NCBI RefSeq assembly: GCF_031846565.1
Contig: NZ_JAVRHL010000002.1
Span: 930,001-994,000 of the forward strand
DNA length: 64,000 bases
Source of the DNA: Tropicimonas_B omnivorans
GTDB lineage: Bacteria > Pseudomonadota > Alphaproteobacteria > Rhodobacterales > Rhodobacteraceae
Reading direction: 5' to 3'
Each line of letters opens with the position of its first letter. Positions within the stretch are counted from its first letter, which is position 1. Shown here piece by piece: positions 43,226 through 51,899 of this stretch. The notes below the pieces were generated by a model. It did not search any database. It had not been told where the DNA came from and worked only from the letters and a program-made list of their open reading frames with translations. The translations under genes were made by a program, and so were the position numbers.

Positions 43226-44482
43226 TCATCCCACCACCTCCGCCGTTTCGACGACCGCGTGCAGCAGCACGTCGGCCCCGGCCTTGGCCCAGTCCTCGGT
43301 GATCTCCTCGGCCTCGTTGTGGGACAAACCGTCCACGCAGGGGCACATGACCATGGCGGTGGGGGCGACGCGGTTGATCCAGCAGGCGTCGTGGCCGGCG
43401 CCCGAGACGAGGTCCATGTGGGAATAGCCGAGGCGCTCGGCGGCGTTCCGGACGGCCAGGACGCAGCCCTCGTCGAAGGTGACGGGGTCGAAATGGCCGA
43501 CGGGCTCGATCTCGAGGCCGAGGCCGAGATCATCGGCGATCTGCCTCGCCGCCGCCTCGTAGGCCTTGCGCATGGAGGTCAGTTTCTCAAGGTCGGGGGA
43601 GCGCAGATCGACGGTGAAGACCGCCTTTCCCGGGATCACGTTGCGCGAGTTGGGGAAGACCTCGCAATGCCCGACCGCCCCCACCGCGTGGGGCTGGTGA
43701 TCCATCGCGACGCGGTGCGCGGCCTCGGTCATTCGCGCCATGCCCAGGCCCGCATTCACCCGCATCTCCATCGGCGTGGAGCCGGTATGCGCGTCCTTTC
43801 CGGTGACGGTGCATTGCAGCCACCACAGGCCCTGCCCGTGGGTGACGACGCCGATCTGCTTCTCCTCGGCCTCGAGGATCGGGCCCTGTTCGATATGGAG
43901 TTCGAACATCGCGTGCATCTTGCGCGAACCGACCGGTTCCTGGCCGCGCCAGCCGATCCGGTCGAGTTCGTCTCCGAACCGCGCGCCTTTCGCATCCGTC
44001 CGGTCCTCGGCCCAGTCCTGATCGTGCACGCCCGCAAACACACCCGAGGCGAGCATGGCGGGGGCAAAGCGGGTGCCTTCCTCGTTGGTCCAGTTCACCA
44101 CGACGACTGGATGCCTCGTCTTCACGTTCAGGTCGTTGAGCGTTCGCAGGATCTCCAGCCCTCCGAGAACGCCGAGGACGCCGTCATACTTTCCGCCCGT
44201 GGGCTGCGTGTCGAGGTGGCTGCCGACATAGACGGGCAGGGCGTCCGGGTCCGTTCCCTCCCGGCGGGCGAACATGTTGCCCATCGTGTCGAGCCCCATC
44301 GTGCAGCCTGCCGCCTCGCACCAGCTCCGGAACAGCTCGCGGCCCTCGCCGTCGGCATCGGTCAGGGTCTGGCGATTGTTGCCGCCCGCCACGCCGGGGC
44401 CGATCTTCGCCATGTCCATGATCGACTGCCACAGGCGGGCGCCATCGATCGTCATGTTGTCGCCGGGTGCTTGAGATGCCAT
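43226..44482 (-). CDS. N-carbamoyl-beta-alanine amidohydrolase (beta-ureidopropionase, M20 family)
   Basis: A 418-residue M20-type metallohydrolase of the hyuC/amaB group, releasing beta-alanine, CO2 and ammonia. Metal ligands appear in GSHLDTQPTGGKYDG (His, Asp), WTNEEGTRF (Glu-Glu), LHIEQGP (His) and the C-terminal GLSHNEAE (His). The ATG at 44482 has AGGAGG at an ideal distance, better than the upstream start at 44506. It is the third step of reductive pyrimidine degradation. It is divergent from the RutR-type gene, with the RutR operator between them. Confidence 0.92.
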   Translation of the reverse strand: MASQAPGDNMTIDGARLWQSIMDMAKIGPGVAGGNNRQTLTDADGEGRELFRSWCEAAGCTMGLDTMGNMFARREGTDPDALPVYVGSHLDTQPTGGKYDGVLGVLGGLEILRTLNDLNVKTRHPVVVVNWTNEEGTRFAPAMLASGVFAGVHDQDWAEDRTDAKGARFGDELDRIGWRGQEPVGSRKMHAMFELHIEQGPILEAEEKQIGVVTHGQGLWWLQCTVTGKDAHTGSTPMEMRVNAGLGMARMTEAAHRVAMDHQPHAVGAVGHCEVFPNSRNVIPGKAVFTVDLRSPDLEKLTSMRKAYEAAARQIADDLGLGLEIEPVGHFDPVTFDEGCVLAVRNAAERLGYSHMDLVSGAGHDACWINRVAPTAMVMCPCVDGLSHNEAEEITEDWAKAGADVLLHAVVETAEVVG

Positions 44483-44507
44483 TGCAGGTCCTCCTGATCC
44501 TGACAAA

Positions 44508-44523
44508 TTGACCGTATGGTCAA
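44508..44523. promoter_or_regulatory. RutR-type operator
   Basis: TTGACCGTATGGTCAA is a palindrome with TTGACC/GGTCAA arms. It differs by one base from the E. coli RutR consensus TTGACCA-N2-TGGTCAA as I know it. It is placed 26 bp upstream of the amidohydrolase start and 123 bp upstream of the TetR/RutR-type gene, covering the divergent promoters. Confidence 0.85.
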
Positions 44524-44645
44524 AAAGACGCTAGATCGGCGCGGGTCCGTAACCGGGATGCGCAGTTGATTTGGTCGAATGCTGAAGAACTGGTCGGACA
44601 CTGCCGCATCATTGAGCACTTTCGCTGCACTCGGGTGATCTCGCA

Positions 44646-45242
44646 ATGACCATGAGCCGGATCCAGAAGCGAAACCGCGCGCGCATTGCCGAGGCCGCGC
44701 TGGAGGTCTTCTCCCGCAACGGATTTCGCGGCGCGACGCTCGATGCCATCGCCGGTGAGGCGGGGCTCTCGAAGCCGAACCTGATCTACTATTACCCCTC
44801 CAAGGAGACCATCTACGAAGAGCTTCTCACCGGCCTCCTGTCGCGCTGGCTGGAGCCGCTGACCGCGCTCGATCCCGCGGGAGAGCCGGAGGCGGAGATC
44901 CTCGGATACGTCAGTCGCAAGCTCGACCTGTCGCGCCAGATGCCGCGGGAAAGTCGCCTCTTCGCGAACGAGATCCTTCGCGGCGCGCCCCTGATCGCGC
45001 CGCACCTGACCGGCCCGCTCCACAGGCTGGTCGCCGAGAAGGCGGCGGTGATCGAGGGCTGGGCCGCGGCGGGGCGCATCGCGCCGGTGGACGGGCGACA
45101 GCTCATCATGTCGATCTGGGCATTGACGCAGCATTATGTGGATGCCGATGTTCAGGTTCGGGCTGTGACCGGCATGGCCGATCCGTTGGCGGGCGCGGCG
45201 GCGCATCTAGAAACGCTCTTCCGCCGCACCCTGAGGGGCTGA
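44646..45242 (+). CDS. rutR: TetR-family regulator of pyrimidine degradation, RutR-like
   Basis: A 198-residue TetR-type repressor. The helix-turn-helix is AIAGEAGLSKPNLIYYYPSK, and the C-terminal region closely follows RutR (SRQMPRESRLFANEILRGAP, GRQLIMSIWALTQHYVDADV). RutR binds uracil or thymine and releases its TTGACC operator. A near-perfect operator lies at 44508. The gene sits between the minus-strand catabolic genes and may start at 44646 or 44652. It is convergent with preA, ending 5 bp from it. Confidence 0.88.
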   Translation: MTMSRIQKRNRARIAEAALEVFSRNGFRGATLDAIAGEAGLSKPNLIYYYPSKETIYEELLTGLLSRWLEPLTALDPAGEPEAEILGYVSRKLDLSRQMPRESRLFANEILRGAPLIAPHLTGPLHRLVAEKAAVIEGWAAAGRIAPVDGRQLIMSIWALTQHYVDADVQVRAVTGMADPLAGAAAHLETLFRRTLRG

Positions 45243-45247
45243 TCGCC

Positions 45248-46552
45248 CTATTCGGCCGCCGTCGAGGCGGGGTTGTTCGGGTGCTGGGTCCAGTTTCCGG
45301 GTTCGGCCGGCACCACGCGCCCGGTCCGGGGATCGGTCTCGCCCGGCTCGAGCCGGGTCATGGTGATGCAGTCCTCCACCGGGCAGACATCGACGCACAG
45401 GTTGCAGGCGACGCATTCGGCGTCGATCACCTCGAAGGTCCGGCCCGGCTCCATCGCGATGGCCTGGTGCGAGGTGTCCTCGCAGGCGGCATAGCAGCGG
45501 CCGCACTTGATGCAGAGATCCTGGTCGATCCGCGCCTTGGTGACGTAATTGAGGTTGAGGTATTGCCAGTCGGTGACGTTCGGGACGGCGCGGCCCGAGA
45601 CCTCGGCAACGGACGCAAAGCCCTTCTCGTCCATCCATGCGGACAGGCCCGCGGCCATCTCCTCCACGACGCGGAAACCGTAAGTCATGGCCGCGGTGCA
45701 GACCTGGACGTTGCCGCAGCCGAGCGCGATGAACTCCGCCGCATCGCGCCAGGTCGTGATGCCCCCGATGCCGCTGATCGGCAGATCCTTGGTTTCGGGG
45801 TCGCGGGCGATCTCGGCCACCATGTTCATCGCGATGGGGCGGACGGCCGGGCCGCAATAGCCGCCATGGGTGCCCTTTCCATCGATCGTCGGCTCGGGGG
45901 CCATCCGGTCGAGGTCGACCGAGGTGATCGAGTTGATCGTGTTGATCAGGCTGACCGCATCGGCGCCACCATTCAGCGCGGCGCGGGCCGGCATGCGGAT
46001 GTCGGTGATGTTGGGCGTCAGCTTCACGATCACGGGCCGGTCGTAGTACGTCTTGCACCAGCGGGTGACCATCTCGATGTATTCGGGCACCTGGCCGACC
46101 GCCGATCCCATGCCGCGCTCCGCCATTCCGTGCGGGCATCCGAAGTTCAGCTCGATCCCGTCCGCGCCGGTCTCGGCGACGCGGGGCAGAATCGCCTTCC
46201 ACGCCGCTTCCTCGCACGGCACCATGATCGAGGCGATGAGGGCGCGGTCCGGATAGTCCGCCTTCACCCGCGCCATCTCCTCGAGGTTGGTCTCGAGCGG
46301 GCGGTCGGTAATCAGCTCGATGTTGTTGAGCCCCATCAGACGCCGGTCCGGCCCGTAGATCGCGCCGTATCGGGGGCCGTTGACGTTGACCACCGGCGGC
46401 CCCTCGGCGCCCAGCGTCTTCCAGACCACGCCGCCCCAGCCGGCCTCGAAGGCGCGGCGGACGTTGTATTCCTTGTCCGTCGGAGGCGCGGAGGCGAGCC
46501 AGAACGGGTTCGGGCTGCGGATGCCCACGAAGTCTGTCGTCAGATCGGCCAT
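45248..46552 (-). CDS. preA: NAD-dependent dihydropyrimidine dehydrogenase, PreA subunit
   Basis: A 434-residue subunit. An FMN-binding dihydroorotate-dehydrogenase-like barrel (about 5-310; active-site loop NFGCPHGMAERGMG) is followed by a ferredoxin domain with two 4Fe-4S motifs (CIKCGRCYAAC and CVACNLCVDVC, about 345-400). It reduces uracil/thymine to the 5,6-dihydro form, receiving electrons from the PreT subunit encoded upstream. The ATG at 46552 is 59 bp after the preT stop. Confidence 0.94.
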   Translation of the reverse strand: MADLTTDFVGIRSPNPFWLASAPPTDKEYNVRRAFEAGWGGVVWKTLGAEGPPVVNVNGPRYGAIYGPDRRLMGLNNIELITDRPLETNLEEMARVKADYPDRALIASIMVPCEEAAWKAILPRVAETGADGIELNFGCPHGMAERGMGSAVGQVPEYIEMVTRWCKTYYDRPVIVKLTPNITDIRMPARAALNGGADAVSLINTINSITSVDLDRMAPEPTIDGKGTHGGYCGPAVRPIAMNMVAEIARDPETKDLPISGIGGITTWRDAAEFIALGCGNVQVCTAAMTYGFRVVEEMAAGLSAWMDEKGFASVAEVSGRAVPNVTDWQYLNLNYVTKARIDQDLCIKCGRCYAACEDTSHQAIAMEPGRTFEVIDAECVACNLCVDVCPVEDCITMTRLEPGETDPRTGRVVPAEPGNWTQHPNNPASTAAE

Positions 46553-46611
46553 GGCTGGTCTCCGGAATTGGCGAGGGCGAGAACGGGAAGGGTCGAAAGG
46601 GGCGGGGCGGG

Positions 46612-48036
46612 TCAGCCGGGCATGTCGCGGTGCGGCGCGTGGCCGTGGGGGGGCGCGTCGATCCCGCGCGCGGCCTCGGCGATGACGGCACAGGTGGAGG
46701 TTTCGGGAACGCCCATGAGCGCGGCGTGCATGTCCTCCGCCGCATCGCGGCCCTGGGCCGCGCCCCAGACGGTCAGGTCGTCCCCCGGCGCGACGCAATC
46801 GCCGCCGGCCCAGACCTTCTCCATCGAGGTGCGGTACTTCGCGTCCACAGAGATCCGCCCACCTTCCAGCTCGAGACCGCTTTCGAGGGTCATCGCCTGG
46901 CCGATGGCCTTGAAGATCTGGTCCGCGGGCAGGCGCAGCCGTTCACCGGTCCCCCTCAGGCCGCCGCCGGTATCGGCGGTGTATTCGAGCTCGATCTCGG
47001 CCGCCGCGCCGTTCCCGTGGATCGCCACCGGCTGCACGTTGCAGATGATGCGCACGCCCTTGGACGCCGCCAGATCCTGCTCGTAGACCGAGGCGCCCAT
47101 GCGGTCCCGCCCGCGGCGGTAGGCGATGGTGACGTTCTCGGCGCCGAGGAGCTTCGTCTGCACGGCCGCGTCGATGGCCGTCATGCCGCCGCCGATGACC
47201 ACGATGTTGCGCCCCACGGGCAGGGACGCGAGGTCCGTGCTCTGCCGCAGCTCGGCGATGTAGCGCACCGCGTCCGTCACGCCGTCCTTCTCGGCCCCTT
47301 CCGCCACAAGGGCGTTCACGCCAGCCAGCCCGACGCCGACGAACACCGCATCGAAGCTCTCCGCCAGCTTCTCGAGCGACAGCTCGCGCCCGAGCGCCTT
47401 GCCACCCTCGAAGGAAATCCCGCCGATCTGCATGATCCAGTCGGCCTCGGCCTGTGCGAAATCGCCGGTCGACTTGTATGCCGCGATGCCGAACTCGTTC
47501 AGCCCGCCGGGCTTCGCCGCCGCATCGTACAGGGTGACCCGGTGGCCCCGCATGGCCAGCCGATGCGCGCAGGCCATCCCTGCGGGGCCCGCTCCGACGA
47601 CGGCGACGGTCTTGCCGGTCTCGTCCGCCCGGTCGTAGGGGTGACTTTGCCGCCGCATGAGGCTGTCGGTCGCGTAGCGCTGGAGGAGGCCGATCTCGAC
47701 CGGCTTGCCCTCCGACGTCTCCCGCACGCAGGAGCCTTCGCAGAGATCCTCGGTGGGACAGACACGCGCGCACATGCCACCGAGGATGTTCTGGTCGAAG
47801 ATCGTCTTCGCCGCGTCCTCCGGCCGCCCGCCGGCGATCTGACGGATGAAGAGCGGGATATCGATCTCGGTGGGGCAGGCCGCGATGCAGGGCGCATCGT
47901 AGCAGAAGTAGCAGCGATCGGCCGCGACAGCAGCGTCCCGCGGCCCGAGCGGCGCATGCAGGTCGGCGAAGTTGCCCTCGATCTCTTCGGGGGAGAGGCG
48001 GCCGGCGGCAAGTCCTGGCGTCAAGGGATCGGTCAT
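46612..48036 (-). CDS. preT: NAD-dependent dihydropyrimidine dehydrogenase, PreT subunit
   Basis: A 474-residue flavoprotein related to the GltD small subunit. The N-terminus has iron-sulfur cysteines (CYFCYDAPCIAACPT; CARVCPTEDLCEGSC), then the FAD motif VVGAGPAGMACAHRLAMRG at about residue 149 and an NAD motif VVIGGGMTAIDAA. It passes electrons between NAD(H) and PreA. The ATG at 48036 is chosen over the open frame to 48141. A RutR-like palindrome lies 49 bp upstream at 48085. Confidence 0.93.
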   Translation of the reverse strand: MTDPLTPGLAAGRLSPEEIEGNFADLHAPLGPRDAAVAADRCYFCYDAPCIAACPTEIDIPLFIRQIAGGRPEDAAKTIFDQNILGGMCARVCPTEDLCEGSCVRETSEGKPVEIGLLQRYATDSLMRRQSHPYDRADETGKTVAVVGAGPAGMACAHRLAMRGHRVTLYDAAAKPGGLNEFGIAAYKSTGDFAQAEADWIMQIGGISFEGGKALGRELSLEKLAESFDAVFVGVGLAGVNALVAEGAEKDGVTDAVRYIAELRQSTDLASLPVGRNIVVIGGGMTAIDAAVQTKLLGAENVTIAYRRGRDRMGASVYEQDLAASKGVRIICNVQPVAIHGNGAAAEIELEYTADTGGGLRGTGERLRLPADQIFKAIGQAMTLESGLELEGGRISVDAKYRTSMEKVWAGGDCVAPGDDLTVWGAAQGRDAAEDMHAALMGVPETSTCAVIAEAARGIDAPPHGHAPHRDMPG

Positions 48037-48084
48037 CACCTGTCCTTCTGGCTGGGTCAGGTGAAGCCTTGCACGGTTCGTTTT

Positions 48085-48100
48085 TTTATCAAACGGTAAA
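48085..48100. promoter_or_regulatory. Possible second RutR-type operator before preT
   Basis: Read on the minus strand this is TTTACCGTTTGATAAA, matching 10 of 14 defined positions of TTGACCA-N2-TGGTCAA. It lies 49 bp upstream of the preT start, in a local AT-rich stretch. Weaker than the 44508 site but in the right place to coregulate preT-preA. Confidence 0.5.
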
Positions 48101-48234
48101 TTTTGGGCGAAGCGTGAACGGCAAAAGAGGGCGGGCGCCACGCCCCGGCCGGCCTATTCCCATGCGGCGAGGGGCGTCACGTGCAGTCCTTCCGCTCCCA
48201 CATGCCAAACCGGCAGCGCCTCGAGCGTTTTCCC

Positions 48235-48666
48235 TCAGGCCGTTCTCTCGTTGGTGCCCTGCGGCGGAAAGAGCGTGTCGTAGCACCACGTGAAGACGAA
48301 GGCGTAGACGACGTAGAAGGCCGCGAAGGCGATCTCCATCAGGAAGGCCGACACCAGCGAGACCTGGAGCCACCACGCGAAGATCGGCAAAAGGATGACG
48401 AGGAGAGTGGCCTCGAACAGCACGGCATGAAGGATCCGCAGCGGGAATGTCTTCCGGGCATCACCTCTGCGGCGGTGCAGGGCATGGTCGAAGCCGAGAT
48501 TGAAGAGGTAGTTCCAGACCGTGGCGGCCGTGGCGCCCAACACCACAAGGACGCCCATGTCGCCCATGGGATGATTGAACACCCAGGCGAAGAGCGGTGT
48601 GACGATCAGGATGCCGATCAGCTCGAAGCAGATGGCCTGACGGACACGATCAGCGGTACTGCGCAT
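48235..48666 (-). CDS. PACE-family (AceI-like) multidrug efflux protein
   Basis: A 143-residue membrane protein with four helices in two repeated halves. FELIGILIVTPLFAWVFNHP and MEIAFAAFYVVYAFVFTWCY are the duplicated PACE (bacterial transmembrane pair) signatures. The Glu in FELIG corresponds to the functional E15 of AceI. Such transporters export biocides such as chlorhexidine. The ATG at 48666 begins the conserved domain; longer starts are unsupported. Confidence 0.87.
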   Translation of the reverse strand: MRSTADRVRQAICFELIGILIVTPLFAWVFNHPMGDMGVLVVLGATAATVWNYLFNLGFDHALHRRRGDARKTFPLRILHAVLFEATLLVILLPIFAWWLQVSLVSAFLMEIAFAAFYVVYAFVFTWCYDTLFPPQGTNERTA

Positions 48667-48932
48667 GAAGGAAGGGCTCCGATTGAGTGTCGGGCCGTCC
48701 CGAATGCTGACCGATTGGCCGGGCGAGGTCGTCCTCTCCTGAGGCGGAGTCTGGGCACCATTGCCGCCAGTTTCAAGCGGCGCCCGTGTCGCAGGGACCC
48801 CTGACCGCGACATTGGTCCCGGCGGGGCGCCTGACCGGGCGCTGCAATGAGATGCGCTTGCCTCCATGCCGCCCAGATGCGAATGAATTAACCATAGCGA
48901 AGGTCAGGCTTGTCGGGGAGGCACGGCGGAAA

Positions 48933-49163
48933 ATGGTCACTTCAGCCATTCGGCGCATTCAGATCGTAAGTTTTGCCCTCTCGCATATTCCGCTTGCGGC
49001 GGTGGTCGCAATCCTGCTGAGGGATGGCAGCGAAGGTGATTGGGCGCTGATCGGTGGAACGTTCCTGGCGACGCTGATCACTGCGGTGCTGCTTCTGACG
49101 TTCCTGAATAGCGCTGTGAAGAGTGTCGCGGAGCGGCCTGCAGCCACGGCGCGTTCGAACTGA
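48933..49163 (+). CDS. Small two-helix membrane protein (possible orphan sensor N-terminus)
   Basis: A 76-residue protein from the ATG at 48933 (open frame extends to 48786). After MVTSAIRRIQIVSFALS come two hydrophobic helices separated by a short loop (RDGSEGDW), then NSAVKSVAERPAATARSN. The start resembles the membrane anchor of some GGDEF-type diguanylate cyclases, but no catalytic domain follows; the frame closes 6 bp before the anti-sigma-like gene. It may be a remnant or an independent small membrane protein. Function unknown. Confidence 0.45.
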   Translation: MVTSAIRRIQIVSFALSHIPLAAVVAILLRDGSEGDWALIGGTFLATLITAVLLLTFLNSAVKSVAERPAATARSN

Positions 49164-49168
49164 ACGGA

Positions 49169-49507
49169 TCAGGAGCCGATCAACATCCAGATGATCGCCG
49201 CGATCAGGATGGCTTTTGCGCAGACGACGGCGACGAGTGTTCCGCGGTTCTCCGGGGCGAGGAAGATATCCTGCCACGCCGGCCTGCTCGAACCGAAGAT
49301 CCGGGCTTCCACGCTCCGGCGGATGCGGTCCGGCGGCGATACGGGATCGACATTGAACATCTCGGTGAACGTCCCCTGCCAACGCTCGAGTTCGGATCGA
49401 AAATCCACGTCCCATGAGGCGAGATCGCGCGCCTGACGTAGATCCTCGCCCTCGAGCAGATCGAGAGCGTATTCGCCAGCCAGCATGATTTTCTCGTCCC
49501 GGCCCAT
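49169..49507 (-). CDS. Short anti-sigma-factor-like membrane protein
   Basis: A 112-residue protein. The N-terminal part (LAGEYALDLLEGEDLRQARD and VDFRSELERWQGTF) resembles the sigma-binding domain of RskA-type anti-sigma factors. A linker and one membrane helix follow (VAVVCAKAILIAAIIWMLIG, about 91-110), and then the protein ends. The periplasmic RskA domain of normal family members (total about 230 residues) is missing. No sigma-factor gene is adjacent. The partner is unknown; it could be a truncated or minimal anti-sigma factor. Confidence 0.6.
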   Translation of the reverse strand: MGRDEKIMLAGEYALDLLEGEDLRQARDLASWDVDFRSELERWQGTFTEMFNVDPVSPPDRIRRSVEARIFGSSRPAWQDIFLAPENRGTLVAVVCAKAILIAAIIWMLIGS

Positions 49508-49676
49508 GAAGCCCCGTGTTCGTCCATTCCGGCACTAATGTAGACCGCTGCGCCGCGCATTACCATGACGCGTCACGGCATCGCGAGCCGCACGGGGAAC
49601 GGGAAGACCGGTTATCGCGGCCGTGCAGGGCGGTAGCGGCAGAAGGGCCAGGTTGGCGGAGCCCGGCCGTCACCGA

Positions 49677-50000
49677 TCAGTCCATCGACATGGCCACAAC
49701 GATCACGAGCAGGACGATCACCGCGCCCGGCATCAAGGCATGCCGGTACTTGCGATGAACAAAGAGCGTGAAACCGGCCCCGAACATGGCGCTGATTCCC
49801 ATTCCCGCGCCGAGATCCCGCGTCATTGCCGGGATCAGCAAGATAGCGGTCAGCAGCTCAAGGCTGCCCACGAGGCGGTTCATGTATGTGGGGTATCCCC
49901 AGCGCGTATATTCGGACCGGGCGCTTTCTTCTCCGATCAGGTTTATAAGGCCGCCGATGAGGAAGAAGAGAGACGCGGACCAGGCAATGAAATGGGACAT
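49677..50000 (-). CDS. DoxX-like small membrane protein
   Basis: A 107-residue protein with four hydrophobic helices (HFIAWSASLFFLIGGLINLI; LVGSLELLTAILLIPAM; LGAGMGISAMFGAGFTLFV; MPGAVIVLLVIVVAMSMD). This layout resembles DoxX/DUF4345-like membrane proteins. The ATG at 50000 has AAAGGTG upstream; an upstream extension would translate a tandem repeat. Role unknown. Confidence 0.6.
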   Translation of the reverse strand: MSHFIAWSASLFFLIGGLINLIGEESARSEYTRWGYPTYMNRLVGSLELLTAILLIPAMTRDLGAGMGISAMFGAGFTLFVHRKYRHALMPGAVIVLLVIVVAMSMD

Positions 50001-50035
50001 GGACACCTTTACTGAGCAAACCGGTCCAATCGATC

Positions 50036-50095
50036 CGAATTCACGGCGACCGAATTCACGGCGACCGAATTCAAGGTAACCGAATTTACGGTGAC
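50036..50095. repeat. Tandem repeat, 15 bp x 4
   Basis: Four head-to-tail copies of CGAATTCACGGCGAC (50036-50050 and 50051-50065 identical, 50066-50080 and 50081-50095 with two or three changes). The array lies 36 bp upstream of the DoxX-like start codon, in its 5' region. The 15-bp period is a multiple of three but there is no good start for translation through it. Confidence 0.85.
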
Positions 50096-50274
50096 CCATG
50101 CGCAATTTTATACGGACTGCGCCTCTAACTACGAAAGTTTCCAATCCGTTACAACGGCTTTGCCGAGAGCTTTCTTTGAGCACTTTGATCGAGGTTTGGG
50201 CATGCCGCGCCATGCCCAAACCGCTCCATGTGATGAAAGGAGGGGCGTCGCACGTCTTGGCGCGGGCGTATCAA

Positions 50275-51201
50275 TCAGAGCATCTGAAGAGATGCAAGGA
50301 TGATGAAGCTGCCGGCGAGAACCTCGAGACACGGGAGGAACAGCCGGACCCGGGAGCCCTCCCCGAAGGACAGCAGCGTGCTTTCCCGTGCGGTGACGGC
50401 GAGGATGGCGACGCCGGCGGTCACGGCGCCGGTGCCGAGGGACATGGCGACACTCCCCGCAATTCCGGCCGCGAGGAGTCCCATGTGCCATGTCAGGACG
50501 AGAAGCAGCAATGCGCCGGAGCAGGGGCGGATCGCGATGCTCGCGATGAGGACGGCGATACCGCGCGCGGACGTCGCCCCGGACACCTCCTCGATCGTCG
50601 GGCCGTGTCGATGTCCGCATCCCTCATGCGCGCACCCGCCTTCGTGCCGATGGTCGTCGTGGTCATGGTGATCGTGGCCCGATTGGCCGCCGCTGCTGCC
50701 TGTCCGGCTCATGCGCCAGAGACGCCCCGCGCCGCGAATGGCAAGCCAGATGCCGACGAGGCCGATGGCGAGGGCGCTGAGGGGCGCCATGATGCCTTCC
50801 GCGGCCCCCGTCGCCTGCACCCGCGTCCACCCGATGCCGAGGATCCCGATGCAGACGATGGCAATCGCCGTCACGGCCTGTCCCAGCGAGGCACAGAGGG
50901 CGATGGCGGAGAGGCGGAAGATCGGCACGCGGCGGCCGACGCCATATCCTCCAATCAGCACCTTGCCATGCCCGGGGCCGATCGCATGGACGACGCCATA
51001 GGCGAAACACAGGCCGATCATCAGAGCCAGTGCGCCGGGATCGCCGGATCTGAGGGCGCGCAGGGCTCCGGCAAGTTCGTTCTGGAAGGCGCGCTGCCAG
51101 CCGGCGGCCCACCGGGCGAGATCGGCGTCGGCGCCGGTGATCAGCATAGTCGCGAACACCCCGAGCGCGAGGGCCGGCAGGATGAGAAAGCTCAGTCGCA
51201 T
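50275..51201 (-). CDS. zevB: NicO-family metal permease, ZevB-like
   Basis: A 308-residue inner-membrane protein of the NicO (nickel/cobalt) family: HAIGPGHGKVLIGGY and IRPCSGALLLLVLTWHMGL are the two conserved blocks. Between them lies a cytoplasmic His-rich loop (SGHDHHDHDDHRHEGG, about residue 172 on). Together with the DUF1007 gene it overlaps by 10 bp it matches the Haemophilus zinc-uptake pair ZevAB. It is downstream of znuA, which supports zinc rather than nickel as substrate. Confidence 0.82.
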   Translation of the reverse strand: MRLSFLILPALALGVFATMLITGADADLARWAAGWQRAFQNELAGALRALRSGDPGALALMIGLCFAYGVVHAIGPGHGKVLIGGYGVGRRVPIFRLSAIALCASLGQAVTAIAIVCIGILGIGWTRVQATGAAEGIMAPLSALAIGLVGIWLAIRGAGRLWRMSRTGSSGGQSGHDHHDHDDHRHEGGCAHEGCGHRHGPTIEEVSGATSARGIAVLIASIAIRPCSGALLLLVLTWHMGLLAAGIAGSVAMSLGTGAVTAGVAILAVTARESTLLSFGEGSRVRLFLPCLEVLAGSFIILASLQML

Positions 51202-51899
51202 GATAGAAGGAACGCGTCCGTGAAAAGGATGCCGATATCCGGCAGATCGACGACGTCGAAGGGATCGGAGGCCATGTCCACCTCCGCGAGAAGGTCGCCG
51301 TACGTCGCGCGCGCTTCTTCGGCATCCGCTTCATCGCGCAGGAGACTGCACCCCTCCCGCCCGATCACGCCCGGCTCGCCCGGAACGTCGTAGGCGACGA
51401 AGTAGGTGGTATCGTAGGCCCGTGCGACGATGTCGTGCCCTTCGATCCCGGTGGGCTCGGCGAGGGGGCGGATATGCGAGGTGACGTAGCGCTCGTCCCG
51501 CCACTCGGCGGTGTGGGCTTCCGGCGGGTCCAGCTCGATGGGCGCCCCGTCGATGGTGAGCGTGAAGTCTCCCGGAAAGCCCGCGTCCCAGTCGACGTCC
51601 CGGCCGGCGAAGGCATCGAGCCGCTCCTGCTCCGGGACGCCGTCGCCGTTCTCGTCGAGGTCCTTCTCCTCCAGAAGGAGGAGCGAGTAGAAATCGTCAT
51701 AGGTCCATTCGACCAGAACGGCTTCGATCCGCCCGTCCGCATCGAAGATCAGGTCGAAATCCGTGTCGATGAAGATATGCGGATGGGCGGATGCCTCGCT
51801 TGCGCAGAAAAGGAGGCCGGCGGCGCAGACCACCCCGTCCGACGCGGCCCGGACGAGCCGGACCGCGAGGCGGCGGCAAGAGGGCGCCGATCTCGTCAT
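51192..51899 (-). CDS. zevA: DUF1007 periplasmic protein, ZevA-like
   Basis: A 235-residue exported protein. After a long signal region ending at EASAHPH it has the family start HPHIFIDTDFDLIFDADGRI, with the two histidines thought to bind metal, then WTYDDFYSLLLLEEKDLDEN and a repeat of acidic segments. The ATGA start overlaps the znuA stop at 51896. ZevA proteins act with ZevB in zinc acquisition in Haemophilus; that role is inferred here. Confidence 0.83.
   Translation of the reverse strand: MTRSAPSCRRLAVRLVRAASDGVVCAAGLLFCASEASAHPHIFIDTDFDLIFDADGRIEAVLVEWTYDDFYSLLLLEEKDLDENGDGVPEQERLDAFAGRDVDWDAGFPGDFTLTIDGAPIELDPPEAHTAEWRDERYVTSHIRPLAEPTGIEGHDIVARAYDTTYFVAYDVPGEPGVIGREGCSLLRDEADAEEARATYGDLLAEVDMASDPFDVVDLPDIGILFTDAFLLSCD

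Noticed and set aside
50036..50095. Possible CRISPR-like array
   Set aside because: The units are 15 bp, directly adjacent and without spacers, so it is a simple tandem repeat.
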